Assembly: GCA_000320545.1 (NCBI GenBank)
Contig: ADNK01000278.1
Span: 1-37,500 of the forward strand
Source of the DNA: Bigelowiella natans CCMP2755
Lineage: Eukaryota; Cercozoa; Chlorarachniophyceae
DNA: 37,500 bases
Direction of reading: 5' to 3'
Shown: positions 1 through 11,573 of the stretch, in pieces
Layout of the letters: every line of letters starts with the position of its first letter
How positions within the stretch are numbered: position 1 is the stretch's first letter
The notes under the pieces: model-generated
What the model was told of the DNA's origin: nothing
Databases searched by the model: none
The model's input: only the letters and a program-made list of their open reading frames with translations
Made by a program: the position numbers and the translations under genes

Positions 1-32
1 CTCTTCTAGCAAATCCTTCAGAGAGAGAGTAC

Positions 33-77
<45 letters not shown>

Positions 78-224
78 ACAAACACACACACATAAAATAT
101 ATAACGTGCCTGTACTTTCCATCTGACTTGCTGACACTGTTCTCATGCTGTTTGTGCGCGCACCACAACCACAACAGAGCAACAGAGGGAAGGAGAAGGC
201 CCAGAGAAGGATTTGCTAGAAGAG
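1..224. repeat. 19-bp perfect inverted repeat flanking a CA microsatellite
   Basis: Positions 1-19 and 206-224 are perfect reverse complements (CTCTTCTAGCAAATCCTTC on the left arm). They enclose about 186 bp that includes an AC/CA tract at about 36-92. The left arm starts at the window edge, so the repeat may extend further out. The sequence could be a small foldback or MITE-like element or a chance hairpin. I cannot see a target-site duplication because the left flank is missing. Confidence 0.55.
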
Positions 225-359
225 ATCGAAGGCAAACCATACGAAAGCTTGTTTCGACATGACTAAATGGCGTTCAAGATCGATTTCTTTGTTTCTTTGC
301 ATATCACTCACCTTTCTCTTTGTCTGTTTCTCCTTTGTTGCATGCTGCTACGGTTTCAG

Positions 360-800
360 ATGAAATGAGAGCAGACGAGAATATTCCACCGAAAATGAAG
401 GCGATTCTAGACGCTGTAATTATACACTTATTGATATTGAAAAGTTAACACAATACTAATTCCGGAATCAATTTATAGAGTAAACAAAGTGCGCACACGT
501 GGACACCGTATTTTCTCGACCCACATGTGAACGGTTGGTTGCCTCAATAGTACTACTAATAGCTATATAACGATAGCAGTTTTTGAACCTATGTTTGGGA
601 AGGTTTTTGAGAACCATTTAGCGCTCTGAATTTTATTTTCTTGTCTTTCTCTGCACTAATGTTGTGATTTGGTGTAACTTATCTCTCCGCTAACTGCAGA
701 CACCGATACCATCGAGAACATCATGAAGTGCCATGCTCTGGCTGATCCTCGAGATATAATATCCAGTGATTCCGAAGAACGTGCTGCACGTGAACTGTAG
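360..800 (+). CDS. Putative internal exons of an unidentified gene
   Basis: Two exon-like stretches follow good polypyrimidine-AG acceptors. The first (360-415) reads DEMRADENIPPKMKAILDA and ends at a GT. The second starts at 700 and reads DTIENIMKCHALADPRDII and on to a TAG at 798-800. The phases of the two do not join directly, so an exon is missing or one call is wrong. After the TAG the same frame stays open for about 38 codons. I recognise no domain. The codon content looks protein-like but the model is weak. Confidence 0.28.
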
Positions 801-1574
801 CGATGGTGGCAGCACATGCACCAATATCTGCAAGTTGGCTGTTACTCGATGAACACTCAATCCAAACGCCAACCTCTTGCTTGGGCCTCGCAATTACGTG
901 GAAGGCTGTGCTTCTAGCTTGTTCGGCGAGGAAATCAGATGAACAAAAGAACTCATCAAAAAACACGTGCAGAGATTACTAGATTACTATGTTTGTGCAT
1001 GGTATGCTGTGGCGCAAGCTAGCGATGTGCTGCGCACATCTAGGCCATGCCATCGATGCTATGCGAACACCGCGAGTTTGCAGCTGCCATTCTAGCATTT
1101 GTGGTTCGGCAGCACGCAAAGTGTACATGACGAGCACAATCACGCATGCCGTGCACGGCATCGCATCCATTACATCTAGCGTGGAGGCCATCGCTAGCAT
1201 CGCTATCTCGACCCTCAACAGCGCGCTTGTTAACCTCATGCATGCACACACATGGCGGTGGGAAGCAAGCACACTCTGAGTGGAGTTCGCCAGCTCGGAA
1301 CGTGCACGCCACAAGCCATGCTAGCATGGGAACACCCGGTGCACAATGTGACATGCCTATGTTCAACTCAAGCAGCCTTCAATGGATCCGTCTAGCCGTG
1401 CAGGTCGCTTCAAGCGCTTTGTGCAACAAGAAATTGGGGCCGATGCTGAGTTTTGAGTCCACCCATCAAAACAAGCACAAAAACTCGCACCATGCTTCGA
1501 AAGGTTTTGAATTGCGACAAGGAAATCGAGTGTGTCGCAGTATCACAATCCCCTCTGTTTTTGCACATTTAAAG
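801..1574. other. Unassigned region with a CTAG/CATG-rich island
   Basis: No exon could be supported here. About 960-1400 is full of short palindromes (GCTAGC, CTAG, TGCATG, CATG), the same composition as the convergent spacers further along. A 181-codon open frame (1146-1691) crosses the island but has low-complexity composition and no recognisable domain, so I treat it as chance. Confidence 0.4.
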
Positions 1575-2033
1575 ACCCGATTGCACAGATGTGTTCTGCT
1601 GCTCTCGGAAAGGCCTCCTCGCCAATATGAATGCAGGCGAAGGTTGATTCCCTCCTCTCTCTCCAGCTACGTACCACCATGTCTGACATGAGCTATTCCT
1701 TTCTAAAGAGAATAAGCGACGCATTGAGAAGTGGAAGGAGAATAAAATTCAGGACTGGCACAAAGGTCTAGCATTAATGCCTTTACTCTTCTCTTTATTG
1801 ATGCTGAGGTACCGTGTCTTCAAGGTGGAAAGCTCCGTCAGAAGTTTCCTGACATAGACGATTTGAAGAATGTAGGAACAAGCTTTGTGGGTGTGCGTGC
1901 GTATTACCCTTCGCGTTTGCAAAAGTTTAGTATATTCCATGTTGTTTCTGCACGTGATCCAGTGGATGAACGCTCAAGTATCAAAGGCGAAAACGAAGGC
2001 AGCATCCAAAAGCTCAAGAAGTGGACGGAGTAG
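1575..2033 (+). CDS. 3' part of an unidentified gene (three exons)
   Basis: Exons 1575-1642, 1709-1765 and 1825-2033 join in phase (1, 1, stop) across introns of 66 and 59 bp, each ending in a pyrimidine-rich AG acceptor. The product contains NMNAGEENKRRIEKWKENKI, then DWHKGGKLRQKFPDIDDL, and ends QKLKKWTE before TAG at 2031-2033. It is rich in lysine, arginine and tryptophan in the middle and has no transmembrane segment or known motif. The 5' end is not found; exons at 360-800 could belong to it. The next gene's proposed ATG lies only 21 bp downstream on the same strand. Confidence 0.5.
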
Positions 2034-2054
2034 AAAAGGTCCACAACGCACAAC

Positions 2055-2602
2055 ATGATTATGCCGTGTGAATTAGCATTAGCACAGTCCAATGCATGCA
2101 CGCGTTACACCGGTGATGTAGTTGCAAGAGGATTATGGATGTGCCACTGACTGACCACACCTAGCAGCATCTGACCTGGGTGGTAGCGACACCGACGGCA
2201 AAAAGTATCGTAGCTTATCTGAGATATGGTCCCAGTACGCTTCTACGACAAAAGCGATGGCTAGTGCACCAGATGATGACAGAGAAACAAAGAAGAGAGT
2301 GAAAAAGAACAAGAAAAAGAACAAGAAGAACAAGAAAACGACGTCATCGTCAACACCAGTATCATCGACGTTATCTTCGTCACATGGCCGGCAAACACGC
2401 CAAGAATGGTACCAGAGGTAGTGAGCATCAACTGTCGTGACAACAACTAGAAGAAAAATAAGAAGAAAAGAGAGCACGTGAAAGTGGCATATTGAGGAAA
2501 TCTTACGGTGATTTCAGGGGCGCTCATTACTGGAAGAATGCGGATGCAACCGTTGACGGGGTTTGTATATTTCTTGAATACGCGATGGAGGATCTTTCTC
2601 TT

Positions 2603-2642
<40 letters not shown>

Positions 2643-2994
2643 TGAAAGATAATATAAGTTCTCCAGGCTGGATTTCGATTATTCATCTGATTGCAGGTTC
2701 TTGGAGGCTTCGGACACGTCTCCACTGTTGATATAGCTGATTCCAGGCGTTTTCTCAAGTCATTAGGTAGTATCCGCAGCATTTCCTTCTTCTTCATCAT
2801 CCATAAGTATGAAGCAATTGCATCTCTACCGACTTCGTGCTTTACAAACATCGACGGTTTCAGATGGCGTTGGCAGGGATCGAGCGGTTGATCTTGGAGC
2901 AGGTACATGATATACGTGTGTATGTGTGGACGTGTTTGGTGTTTACTCGAGGAAGTACAAGACCAAAAGACACACGAATATTAATTATGTAAAA

Positions 2995-3035
<41 letters not shown>

Positions 3036-3973
3036 CGTGGACTGCTGATAGGTATCGGACGGGTTGTAAAAGGCCTTCTTCTGCCCCCTGTTCAAGAGTG
3101 TCGATCTAGTTGACCAGGTCGTTTGTCATTAGAGCAGGGGAGAGAGAGAGAGAGGAGGAGGAGGGGGGGGGGGGGGTGGGGGGGACAGATAGATTGAACA
3201 TGCATTACAACGCATACCAGGACAAGAAGTACGTTGATACGGCACGAGAAGAACTCTGTAATCACGCAAATATGGGCCAATTCGTGTGCTCGGGCCTTCA
3301 GGATTTGGAGTTGTTAGGAGGAGGAGGTAAAGGCTTCTTATTCGTATTACTGCGTGTTTTCGATTTCAGAAATTCTTCTGGTGTGCAGAAGATGCTGCAA
3401 CCTCTATTTCCCTTCATGCAAATATGATGTTATTGTAAACATCAGATATTCATTTATTGTCTTTACTTGTGTCCTCCTCCCTCCACCTCCTCCTCCTCCT
3501 TTTCCTTCTCCTCCTTTCTTCCTCGTAACATAGACTCAGGTGATGTCCGATATGACGTGATATGGTTCCAGTGGGTGCTTGGACACTTCCCCGACAGGTG
3601 AGGCTGCCTGACTCCATTCTAAGCTCAGTACGACGATAATTGGCATTGACTTGTTTTTTTGTGTTTAATTCATTCCTGCTGCACTACTAAAAAGCGATTT
3701 GGAGTCTCTGCTCCGGAGGTGCCGGGTAGTAGTACCGAAGCAGTTGGTAGGATAGGATGAGAGCTATATCGGCGCTCACACGTGACGTTTGTTAGCATCA
3801 CCATCGTCGTTACCCGTGTTGTTGTTGTTGTTGTTGTTGTTGTTTCAATAGGAATGCCTGCAAGAATCAGGTGTGATTGTGGTCAAGGAGAATATTTCGA
3901 GCGGAGGTTTTGTCCTTGATAAGGTATTCAGTCTCTATTGAAAGCTGAAGATTCACGATGGTGTGGGGGTGGT

Positions 3974-4049
<76 letters not shown>

Positions 4050-4331
4050 ATCACCTATTTTGCTGGCTATGTTCGTGCGGTACAGCCAACGGTAGCAAAT
4101 TAGCACATATTTTGTTCCAGGAGGATATGAGCGTCACTCGTTCCGAGAGCGCCTACAAAGCTGTCTTTGAATCTGCTGGTCTAAAGGTACATAGTAGTCG
4201 TCGTGTATCTCCGACAGGAAATGCACTGATGAACGGGGTCATGATAAATTTTCTTCCAGGTTGTCGAAGAGATGTGGCAGACCAAGTTTCCGAAAGAGTT
4301 GTATCCCGTGAAAATGTTCGCGTTAAGATAA
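2055..4331 (+). CDS. NTMT1: Protein alpha-N-methyltransferase, NTMT1-like, with a frameshift
   Basis: Transfers methyl groups from S-adenosylmethionine to the exposed N-terminal amine of proteins such as RCC1 in the human case. Twelve exons: 2055-2067 (tentative start), 2165-2417, 2518-2560, 2697-2766, 2864-2902, 3052-3117, 3221-3326, 3540-3597, 3695-3746, 3852-3923, 4121-4186, 4260-4331. Family motifs in order: AHYWKNADATVDG, VLGGFGHVSTVDIADSRRF, the SAM-binding AVDLGAGIGRVVKGLLLP, then VDLVDQ, YDVIWFQWVLGHF, GVIVVKEN, a LDKEDMSVTR stretch matching the substrate-site loop, and a C-terminal MFALR. The first about 85 residues are a lysine/serine-rich extension not found in the short human enzyme. 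Oddity: exon 6 needs one C fewer in the C5 run at 3084-3088; removing it restores both the conserved LLLPLFKSVDL motif and the splice phase. Several introns hold microsatellites. Confidence 0.9.
2605..4046. repeat. Microsatellites in the introns of the NTMT1-like gene
   Basis: TA tracts at about 2605-2639 and 2999-3029, AG plus long G runs at about 3139-3184, TTG repeats at about 3818-3844, and a TC tract followed by a TG tract at about 3977-4046. All fall inside inferred introns and none in exons. Confidence 0.85.
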
Positions 4332-5064
4332 CAATTTCAGAAAGCAAGCTAGCTAGATAGCGCTAGAGGGGCAAATTTAACTACAAAGTGCATTGGCACA
4401 TCTAGACATGGAAGCGCTGCCTGTACTAGTGTATGGCATACCATCATAACAAATTTACAATTACTCTCTTCAGTAGCTATCACAATGCAAGGAAGGCAAT
4501 TTAGTTTCTGCTTGCTATGTTTATGTGCATGCTGTGTTTCTAGATGCGTGCTCTCATTGTAATGTGCACAACAAACATTTATTAGAGCTACCACAAAATC
4601 ACATGTGCTACCTTTTCGTACGAGTTGCGGCATACAGGGACTACATGCTGCTTTCCCGCTGTTCCTAGCTAGGTATAAATAATAGGTTAATGCGCTGCTA
4701 TATACCAGTGCCATACCTTTTGCTTCATTACGCACGTTTAATGCTAATAATGGTTGGGGATTGCGCACAGAGATGTGCGAAGTATCCATAGCATTGCGCA
4801 TAAAATCTAGCAATGTGACACATCATTGACGTGCAGTGTGCTGTTGATCAATGTCTAGATGTATCAAGCATGATGCAAGAAAGCTATGATTGACACAGCT
4901 GCTAGGAGGAGCCAATGTGGTTGTACACTACAATCACTATATCGCTATATACAATTAAAGAAATCAAAAACCGTAATCTGGGAGTGGTGGCAGCCACAGT
5001 CAGAATTCTGCACCAATATATTTCCAGGCCACGTATATTACATCATTAGTAGCACTATGTTCGA
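4332..5064. other. Convergent (tail-to-tail) spacer, CTAG-rich
   Basis: Lies between the stop of the NTMT1-like gene (+) and the stop of the Band 7 gene (-). It holds many CTAG-containing words (for example AAGCTAGCTAGATAGCGCTAG near 4345, TCTAGA, CCTAGCTAGG). No exon or RNA gene could be supported. It must contain both 3' ends. Confidence 0.6.
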
Positions 5065-6761
5065 TCACTGGCGTTTTGCCTCGGGTTGCATGTGCTTCAG
5101 GGCTGCGAGATCGAGTGGGTTTACTCCCGAGAATCCCTCTGGGACGAAAGTGACAGTGCTCTTGTCTGATATCTCCTTGACCTTCTGCACACCCTGCGCT
5201 GCAAGTCGCTCCAACAATGTTGCGTGGACTGCCTGAGCCTCAAGGCCTTTGTACGAATTTGCCACGGTTCTAATAGCAGCAGCTTCTGCCTCTGCAATCG
5301 TCTTAATGGCTTTGGCCCTGGCAAATGCAAGCTTCTCAACTCGCTCAACCTCTGCTTTTATTTTACCCTGCTCTTGCACTAGATGGGCATCCCGCCTACC
5401 GCCGGCGATGATCCCCTCCTCTCGAGCCTTTGCGGTAGCGTTCTTTAGTCGCGTGTCGACCTCAAGTGTTGTGACAGCTTGGTTGTTCATGGCTTGTTGA
5501 AATGACGACTCGTAGTGGACACGGAAGCCGATACTGAGCAAAGTGCCTCCCACGCTGCGAGAGAATTCAGCTAATTCTGCCGTTGACACAGCTTTGAGGT
5601 AGTCGGCGAGGGACGCCCCATGGTAATTAGGGATCTCGCTCGGATTCTGCAGTTCATTTCGTGAGAGAGCACCAATCGTGTCCTTGAGCTTAAGGGCCAC
5701 CAGCTCCTCCAAGGCATCTATAAGACTGATGTATTGCGTCTTACCGCGGAGGATGCGAGGTTGGTAGAGTTCAACCCGCACGTACACGTCGACGTTCACA
5801 GGAGTCGGGTCTTTAGTGTACACTTTGATAGTGTTTAAGTTCTTGCCGTATTCTTGGACATTGGCATTACCAAGAAATTCAACGCCCTGCTTGTAAATAA
5901 CGTACTCCCCCGGAGGCTTTTCCCCGATAACGTTGCCGTGGCGGAAGAGTCCCACGTAACCAGCGGGTACTTTGACAAAAGCCGCGCGCCCTGTCGCAGG
6001 TGCTGATGAGTGAATACCACGCACCATGGTCCCGTTTTGGAAGGCTAGGGCTCCATCCTGCTGCATGGTACTGATCACATTCGTGAGAAGTTTGTAAGGT
6101 TCCTTCATCACATAACGACCTGGTCCGAGAGGCATGATCCTGTGCTTTTCATCTTGAATCAAGGCAGCTTCGTTGGAGCCGACGTTGACGATAGTTATGT
6201 TACTGTGTCTGATCACCTTATCAGATAGCGCAACAGTACCGCGCCACGTTGTTGTCCAGTCGGTTTGGGTGAAGTGTTGCCCCTCTCCTGCAATTTCTGG
6301 CTCTCCTTTTCGCGTAATTAGCCCAATGAAGCCAGGAAGAACGCGATGACCAACTCCTAGGCAACCCCAGGAACGAACAACTCGCACTTTGATGGACTCA
6401 AGGGCCTTAAGGTATCCCTCTTCGTCTTTACTCATGACTACATGAAAGTTTTCTGAGTTCTCTGGGGGGGCAATATCGTCCACGCGCTCCACCTTTACTT
6501 CCCCGATGACCATGTCGTTCTTCTGGCTCCCAACGTGCTTTGACGACGACTTATGGTCTGGGAAAAACAAGAAATTTCATGTGTGGATTCTAAAACAGAA
6601 GATCGTGTCAAGCTACCTTCACTGTAGGCGGCGACAAGACCGGTCTTCATTCCTTCCTTCGGATTCAGTTTCTTCGCATCTGCGTTCATCGTGGCGAGTG
6701 GCGCGAGGGGTGGCGCAGTGGCGGATCCATGCTTTGTCTCTGTCATCTCCATGTCGGGCAT
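5065..6761 (-). CDS. Band 7 / SPFH-domain protein
   Basis: Two exons, 6617-6761 and 5065-6557, with a 59-bp GT-AG intron, give 545 residues. The ATG at 6759-6761 is the first in frame and splicing joins AAYSE to DHKSSSK. An N-terminal about 200-residue region with repeated beta-type motifs (GPGRYVMKEPYK, VPAGYVGLFRHG) precedes an SPFH-like core (TKDPTPVNVDVYVRVELY, SRSVGGTLLSIGFRV). A long alanine/glutamate-rich coiled-coil follows (residues about 400-500: AKAREEGIIAGG, AKAIKTIAEAEAAAIRTVAN). No signal peptide or membrane span is visible; family members usually scaffold membranes as oligomers. The gene stands out for having one intron in 1.6 kb of coding sequence, while its neighbours have about 8-15 per kb. 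Its stop faces the NTMT1-like gene and its start faces the Ras gene. Confidence 0.9.
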
Positions 6762-7261
6762 GATCTCTCTCTCTCTCTCTTTTCTTTGGTGTTCGGTTAG
6801 AGAGAAGTTCGTTCCTTGGTGGTTCGATTTGTGGGTATCTCTAGATCTAGCGTAATGATCCTCCTTACATTTCTAGATCTATTTATAGCATCCTCCTCAC
6901 GTTTCACCTCCTGACAATTACTCGGTTTAGGACAAGAAACAAACGACGATTTATATCTAAGACAAAGCCTGGACCTTTAAAAAACGCTCAAAGGCATATG
7001 TTTAAATATGGACTATTGCAACGCGAAAAAATATTTTTACAAAATTTTGTATCTTTCTTCCCCTCCCGCGTACTGAAAATCTGCAGAGCTCAGAAGCCGA
7101 GTTATTGTTTTGTCTTGACAGCAAAAAAGAAGGGAGACGATCGAACGTGTCGGGCATTTTGACTTATACGACAAAGGATGTATGTAAATTCCGGTAAGAA
7201 ACCAAATCGATTTTTGGAAAGCATAGCTGAAAAACTACCCCCCTCAGCGTTTGTGTTGCTC
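6762..7261. promoter_or_regulatory. Divergent spacer (about 500 bp), presumed bidirectional promoter
   Basis: Separates the start codons of the Band 7 gene (-) and the ubiquitin-like-Ras gene (+). It has a short CT tract just upstream of the Band 7 ATG (6764-6781) and AT-rich stretches near 6960-7060. I see no clear TATA box or other named motif. The promoter role is inferred only from gene layout. Confidence 0.4.
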
Positions 7262-8738
7262 ATGGCGCACGTTGTCGATGGAGTAGCCGGTGGAGTAGGT
7301 GGAGGCGAAAATGTAACCGGCAAGACTACTTTGAGAATAACTGTTCGGGAGAGGAAGAACGAGAGCAATGTCAAGGTCATGTCATTATTCTGTTCTTTGT
7401 GACATCGTGACATGCATTAATTGCCATGTTCTTACTCAGATGATTCTCATTCCTCCATTTTTGACGTTAAATGCTCTCGTAGAAAAAGCCACAAAGGCTT
7501 TAAAAGTTGACCCGCAATCAAAAATAGTCTTTACCAATGGATCGGTGCAATGTGTACTTCCCGATGATCGAATACACATCTAACTGTCTATCTGTGTGAT
7601 TGTAGGTCTTTGACGATATGCAGTTGCTAAGGGATGATGACACCCTGTTATTGGTACCTCCATCGGAGACTAAGACGAGTATTGATTTAGCAAGGTTGGG
7701 CAACAGAGCGTTAGAACCAGATGATGCTGAATCGGAGAGATACCAGGTTGGTGGTCACGCGACGAACAAACCATTCGGAGAAGATGAAAGGATAAATCAC
7801 ATTAAAGCACACCGATTGGTTCGTGCAGGTTGCTGTGATGGGTCCTGGTGGCGTTGGTAAATCAGCTTTGACGATTCGTTTTTGTCAAAATGACTTCGTC
7901 GAGGACTATGACCCTACTATCGAAGATGCTTATCGACATCACTTTATGGTTGATTCAGCGCCTGTTACGTTGGACATAATGGATGTATGTAAATTTCAAA
8001 ATAAAGTACTTCTTCCTTTCTAATTTCATTCATAATCTTTTTATCATTTAAATTAGACTGCAGGGCAAGCAGAGTATGAAGCCTTAAGACAAACATGGAT
8101 GAAAGAAAATCAGGCATGAAGTTCTGCATGATATTCGATAATTACAACTTTATTCCACTTTTATCAAATCCATTTATAGGCCTTTGTTCTAGTATTTGAT
8201 ATCACTGATCCATCAACCCTCAAAGAGCTTCGAACAGATTTTTATCAAAAGATATACCAGGTTCATATTGTATTTTTCAAAATGTAATGTCATAGATCAT
8301 TCCTTGTTTTACAGATGCATGAGGTGGACGCTCCGCTTATTGTAGTTGTCGGAAATAAGGTGCTTAATCTTAGCTTAAAATATTTTCTTTAAACTTCTAT
8401 CGCTAATTGGCTATTATTCCGTGAACAGCTCGATCTAGATGGGAAGAGAAAAGTATCATCAAAGGAGGCAGCTCTTATAGCATCACAAATGGTATGGAAA
8501 AGAAATGCACAATTTTTGCTGTTATTCCAATCGCCTCGATACATGAATAATGAATCAGAATGCGCCATATATCGAAGCTTCAGCCTTGTCGGGAACAGGA
8601 GTAAAGTTTGCCTTCTCTACTATTGTTAAACAGATTCGAAAGAGAAGGGAAGTTAGGCCAACTAGTTTAATCAGCCAAAAGTATAACTGTCAGCCAAGGA
8701 AAATAGGTTCATTGTTCTCTTTGTGTGCGTTGGTTTAA
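7262..8738 (+). CDS. Ubiquitin-like domain fused to a Ras-family GTPase with CaaX box
   Basis: Nine exons (7262-7375, 7440-7553, 7606-7746, 7829-7984, 8057-8113, 8180-8260, 8315-8359, 8429-8491, 8559-8738) all begin and end in phase 0 and give 316 residues. Residues about 15-95 look like a ubiquitin/doublecortin-type fold (TLRITVRER, ALVEKATKALKVDPQSKIVF, QLLRDDDTLLLVP). From about residue 124 there is a complete Ras G domain: P-loop GPGGVGKS, switch I YDPTIED, DTAGQAEYEALR (catalytic Gln kept), NKLD across an intron, and SAL for the G5 loop. The C-terminus is CALV, a CaaX box predicting prenylation and membrane attachment. The start at 7262 is chosen because it sits just before the domain; an in-frame Met exists upstream. 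Intron 5 (8114-8179) has a GC donor. Confidence 0.92.
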
Positions 8739-9233
8739 CACAACCACAAATCATGCCAACTGTTACTTGATTCCTGCACATACCTCAAAATCATTGGGCA
8801 CTACTTGCACGAAGTCCAGCGCTCTAACTACCTCTAGAGCCAGCGCTAGCTAGCTGGACTGGTCTAGTGGTAGAGTGTGTGGTCACGCAGCGCTAGAGCT
8901 CTAGACTGTGCATTCCTGCTAGCCTGTCTTGTCCAGATTGTTGTGCCATGAGATGTCAAGCCATCTTGCGCTCTCTAGCTCTAGCTAACTAGCGCTGCAT
9001 GTATCTCGATTTCTAGATCTAGCTAGCTAGAGATCTAGGCATACTAGCATGGTCACACACATGCGCGTCTAGACGTCACCATCTAGTTTTTGTGCGTCTC
9101 TGTTGAATGTGAGCATGTTACGTGAAAGGAGATTACACATTGCATAATTCGTAGTTTCAACTTTTTAATTGTGTGAAGATGTAACATTTCCGCTTCGAGT
9201 AATAGAATCAATTGTCATAAACAGATTATTAGC
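8739..9233. other. Convergent spacer with dense CTAG palindromes
   Basis: Lies between the stops of the Ras gene (+) and the ADAM-like gene (-). About 8815-9075 is almost a patchwork of CTAG, GCTAGC, AGCGCT and TCTAGA words. No coding exon or RNA gene was found. Confidence 0.65.
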
Positions 9234-11541
9234 CTATTGGGTAGGCTTTTCCCAGAGGGATTGGCCTGTAACTTCATTGAAATAGTATGGAATACCATCT
9301 GAACGGTAATTCATTGTCCAGTTTGGTGGGAGACCCCCTTTACCCGGTCGTGGCGCGTCTACGATTCGAACAGACTCCTGGCCAGATTCTAGTCGTGTTG
9401 CAGCTGCAGCTGCTGGTGTCGGAAGTCGTACACGCCTACTGTTGTTAGGTTGTGCGCGTTCTCCAGAAGATCTGATTGATGATGTAGAATTAAATTAGCT
9501 TTTTCCGAGATGTTGACTTTAACACAACCTATTGGATTTCATGCAGCAGCAGCAATAGAAAACAGCTGCAATTATAGCAGCTCCAACGAGCTGAGAAAAA
9601 GATTTAATGAACTCAGTTGCCACATTTTCAAATATTTCATCGCTTTACCGCAGCAACTAATATGAGAGCCAATGTGGAACCATCCATTCCACCTTTGTGA
9701 CAACAAAGTCAAGATTTGAAATTACAGGTATATTAAAATCTAAGAAACCTCCATCATCTGTCGTGAAACAATCATCGGCAGTAGACAAATTTGGACCCTC
9801 GCATAACGAATCCTACAATTAGTGGTATGATTGGATCTCTGGCCGAAACACAGATACAATGCTTCACGTACAGCGACTCGTACTCCACTTTCATCTTGAC
9901 ATTCAAAACACCCAGCTCTAAATTCGACATAGACGAAAACCTGAGATGTTTTTCTATCACGAACAGTTTTGCAAATTGATGTCCATCATTCTATACCGCC
10001 AGAGTCGTACTAGGTACACATTCCATCTGTTCGCATTGAGAAGTGGGCCCACATGGGGTTCCAAAAGAAACATTCACTGGTGTGCCCTGAATACTATTTC
10101 GAGATCTAACAGAAAGTAACAGAAAGCGCACATTTATACCGTGTGTAAATTAATCGCTGACGCCAAATATGGTATTAATAATATATATGGTTACACTGAG
10201 CATTCCAGCAATGAGCATGCATCCTCCTCGTTTCCCGTTGGCACTACAGCAAATCTGACGAGTGAAAGTTCGTTAAAATATACGATTTGCTTCTCCGTTA
10301 AAAGAAATTATTAGTACGGCTCGCTTGGGTCGATGCAGTTGTCTGATTGACTGATACAGTCACCTTTTGTAGAAACATAATGTAATTTCAATCATAATTT
10401 ACAATTTTCTCCCCAAAATATTTTTAGACCTAGGAAACAGAGCCCGGACTCAAGTACACCTAACGTGTACGTTATTTCGTTAGATTGAAGAACGCAATAA
10501 GATGATACAACGCTACTATGAAAGCTTCCTGACCAAATTGAGTGACATCGTTGCATGGAGTTCCAGGATTTTGGTACAAATCTCTCTGAAATATAAGGTA
10601 TTATGTTAATCAAATACATGAATTCGTTAGAAGACTGTACCGGACAGTCAGCACTGCTTCCAGAACATGTGTCTTCTATGTCACACTCAGGATGAATAGC
10701 AGTTCGACCTATCAACATATATACCTCTGAGCTTAAAAGATAAATTCATTTATGCAAACTTACAAATAAAGGTTGAAGGCCTAAATCTGAGGTTTTCGTC
10801 ACAGCAAGGCTGCGAAAGTACAAAATCAGAGCAATATTAATCCCCTTATTGAAAAAAGAACCTCATTAAGTGAACACTGAACAGCAGCAGGTCCAAATGT
10901 ACAATCTAACAATATAGATGTCTTAGTTCAGAACATAAATGCCGAAACAATTATTTTCCTTGACCACCTTCTAGACAGAAATCATCGAAAGCGCCAAAGC
11001 CTTCCAAACACACAGTTCGTTAAGAAAGTATTTTTACTCAAAATTCAGAGATTTAAACCTTGATCACATAGCTCGTTACCCTCAACCTTTCATTTATAAA
11101 TCATCATCAAACAATTATTGCTAAAAATGTTTTGAAAGATTACCTGTCCGTCGCCACATATCGGACCGTCAAGAGGTAGTCGATCATTCTCCTGTTAAAC
11201 CAGCTAGTTAATGATTTCGTAAAAGTCTTTGAGGCGGTCTTAACACTACCAAACATGTAGGGACGCCAAATATTCCCGCCCGACCATATGTATTTTCCAT
11301 GAAGAGGTCGATGAAGCTGATATATGATTAAACTCATTACTTTGATTAACTTATGACACTTTTAGATAATTGATACCTTCTTGATTCTTCAGAGAATTCA
11401 AGGGCTGCATTTTGAGAGATGACAGCACTCATAACATTAACAAGTGGGACTGTATCGTGCTGCATGTTGAAGTTGTGACCTGAAAATAGATTATTCAATG
11501 CAACCACAAACTGTAAAATTAACACCTAATTTATGTGAAAA

Positions 11542-11573
<32 letters not shown>

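Noticed and set aside
6558-6570. Met-Phe-Phe start giving a 501-residue Band 7 frame
   Set aside because: Those codons are intron sequence. A GT-AG intron (6558-6616) joins a 48-residue N-terminal exon in phase.
10320-10600. ADAM cysteine-rich exon read straight on as an alternative frame
   Set aside because: Splicing after TQFG and joining to VLESGLCFLG then DCISQSDNC keeps phase and cysteine spacing; the read-through meets a stop.
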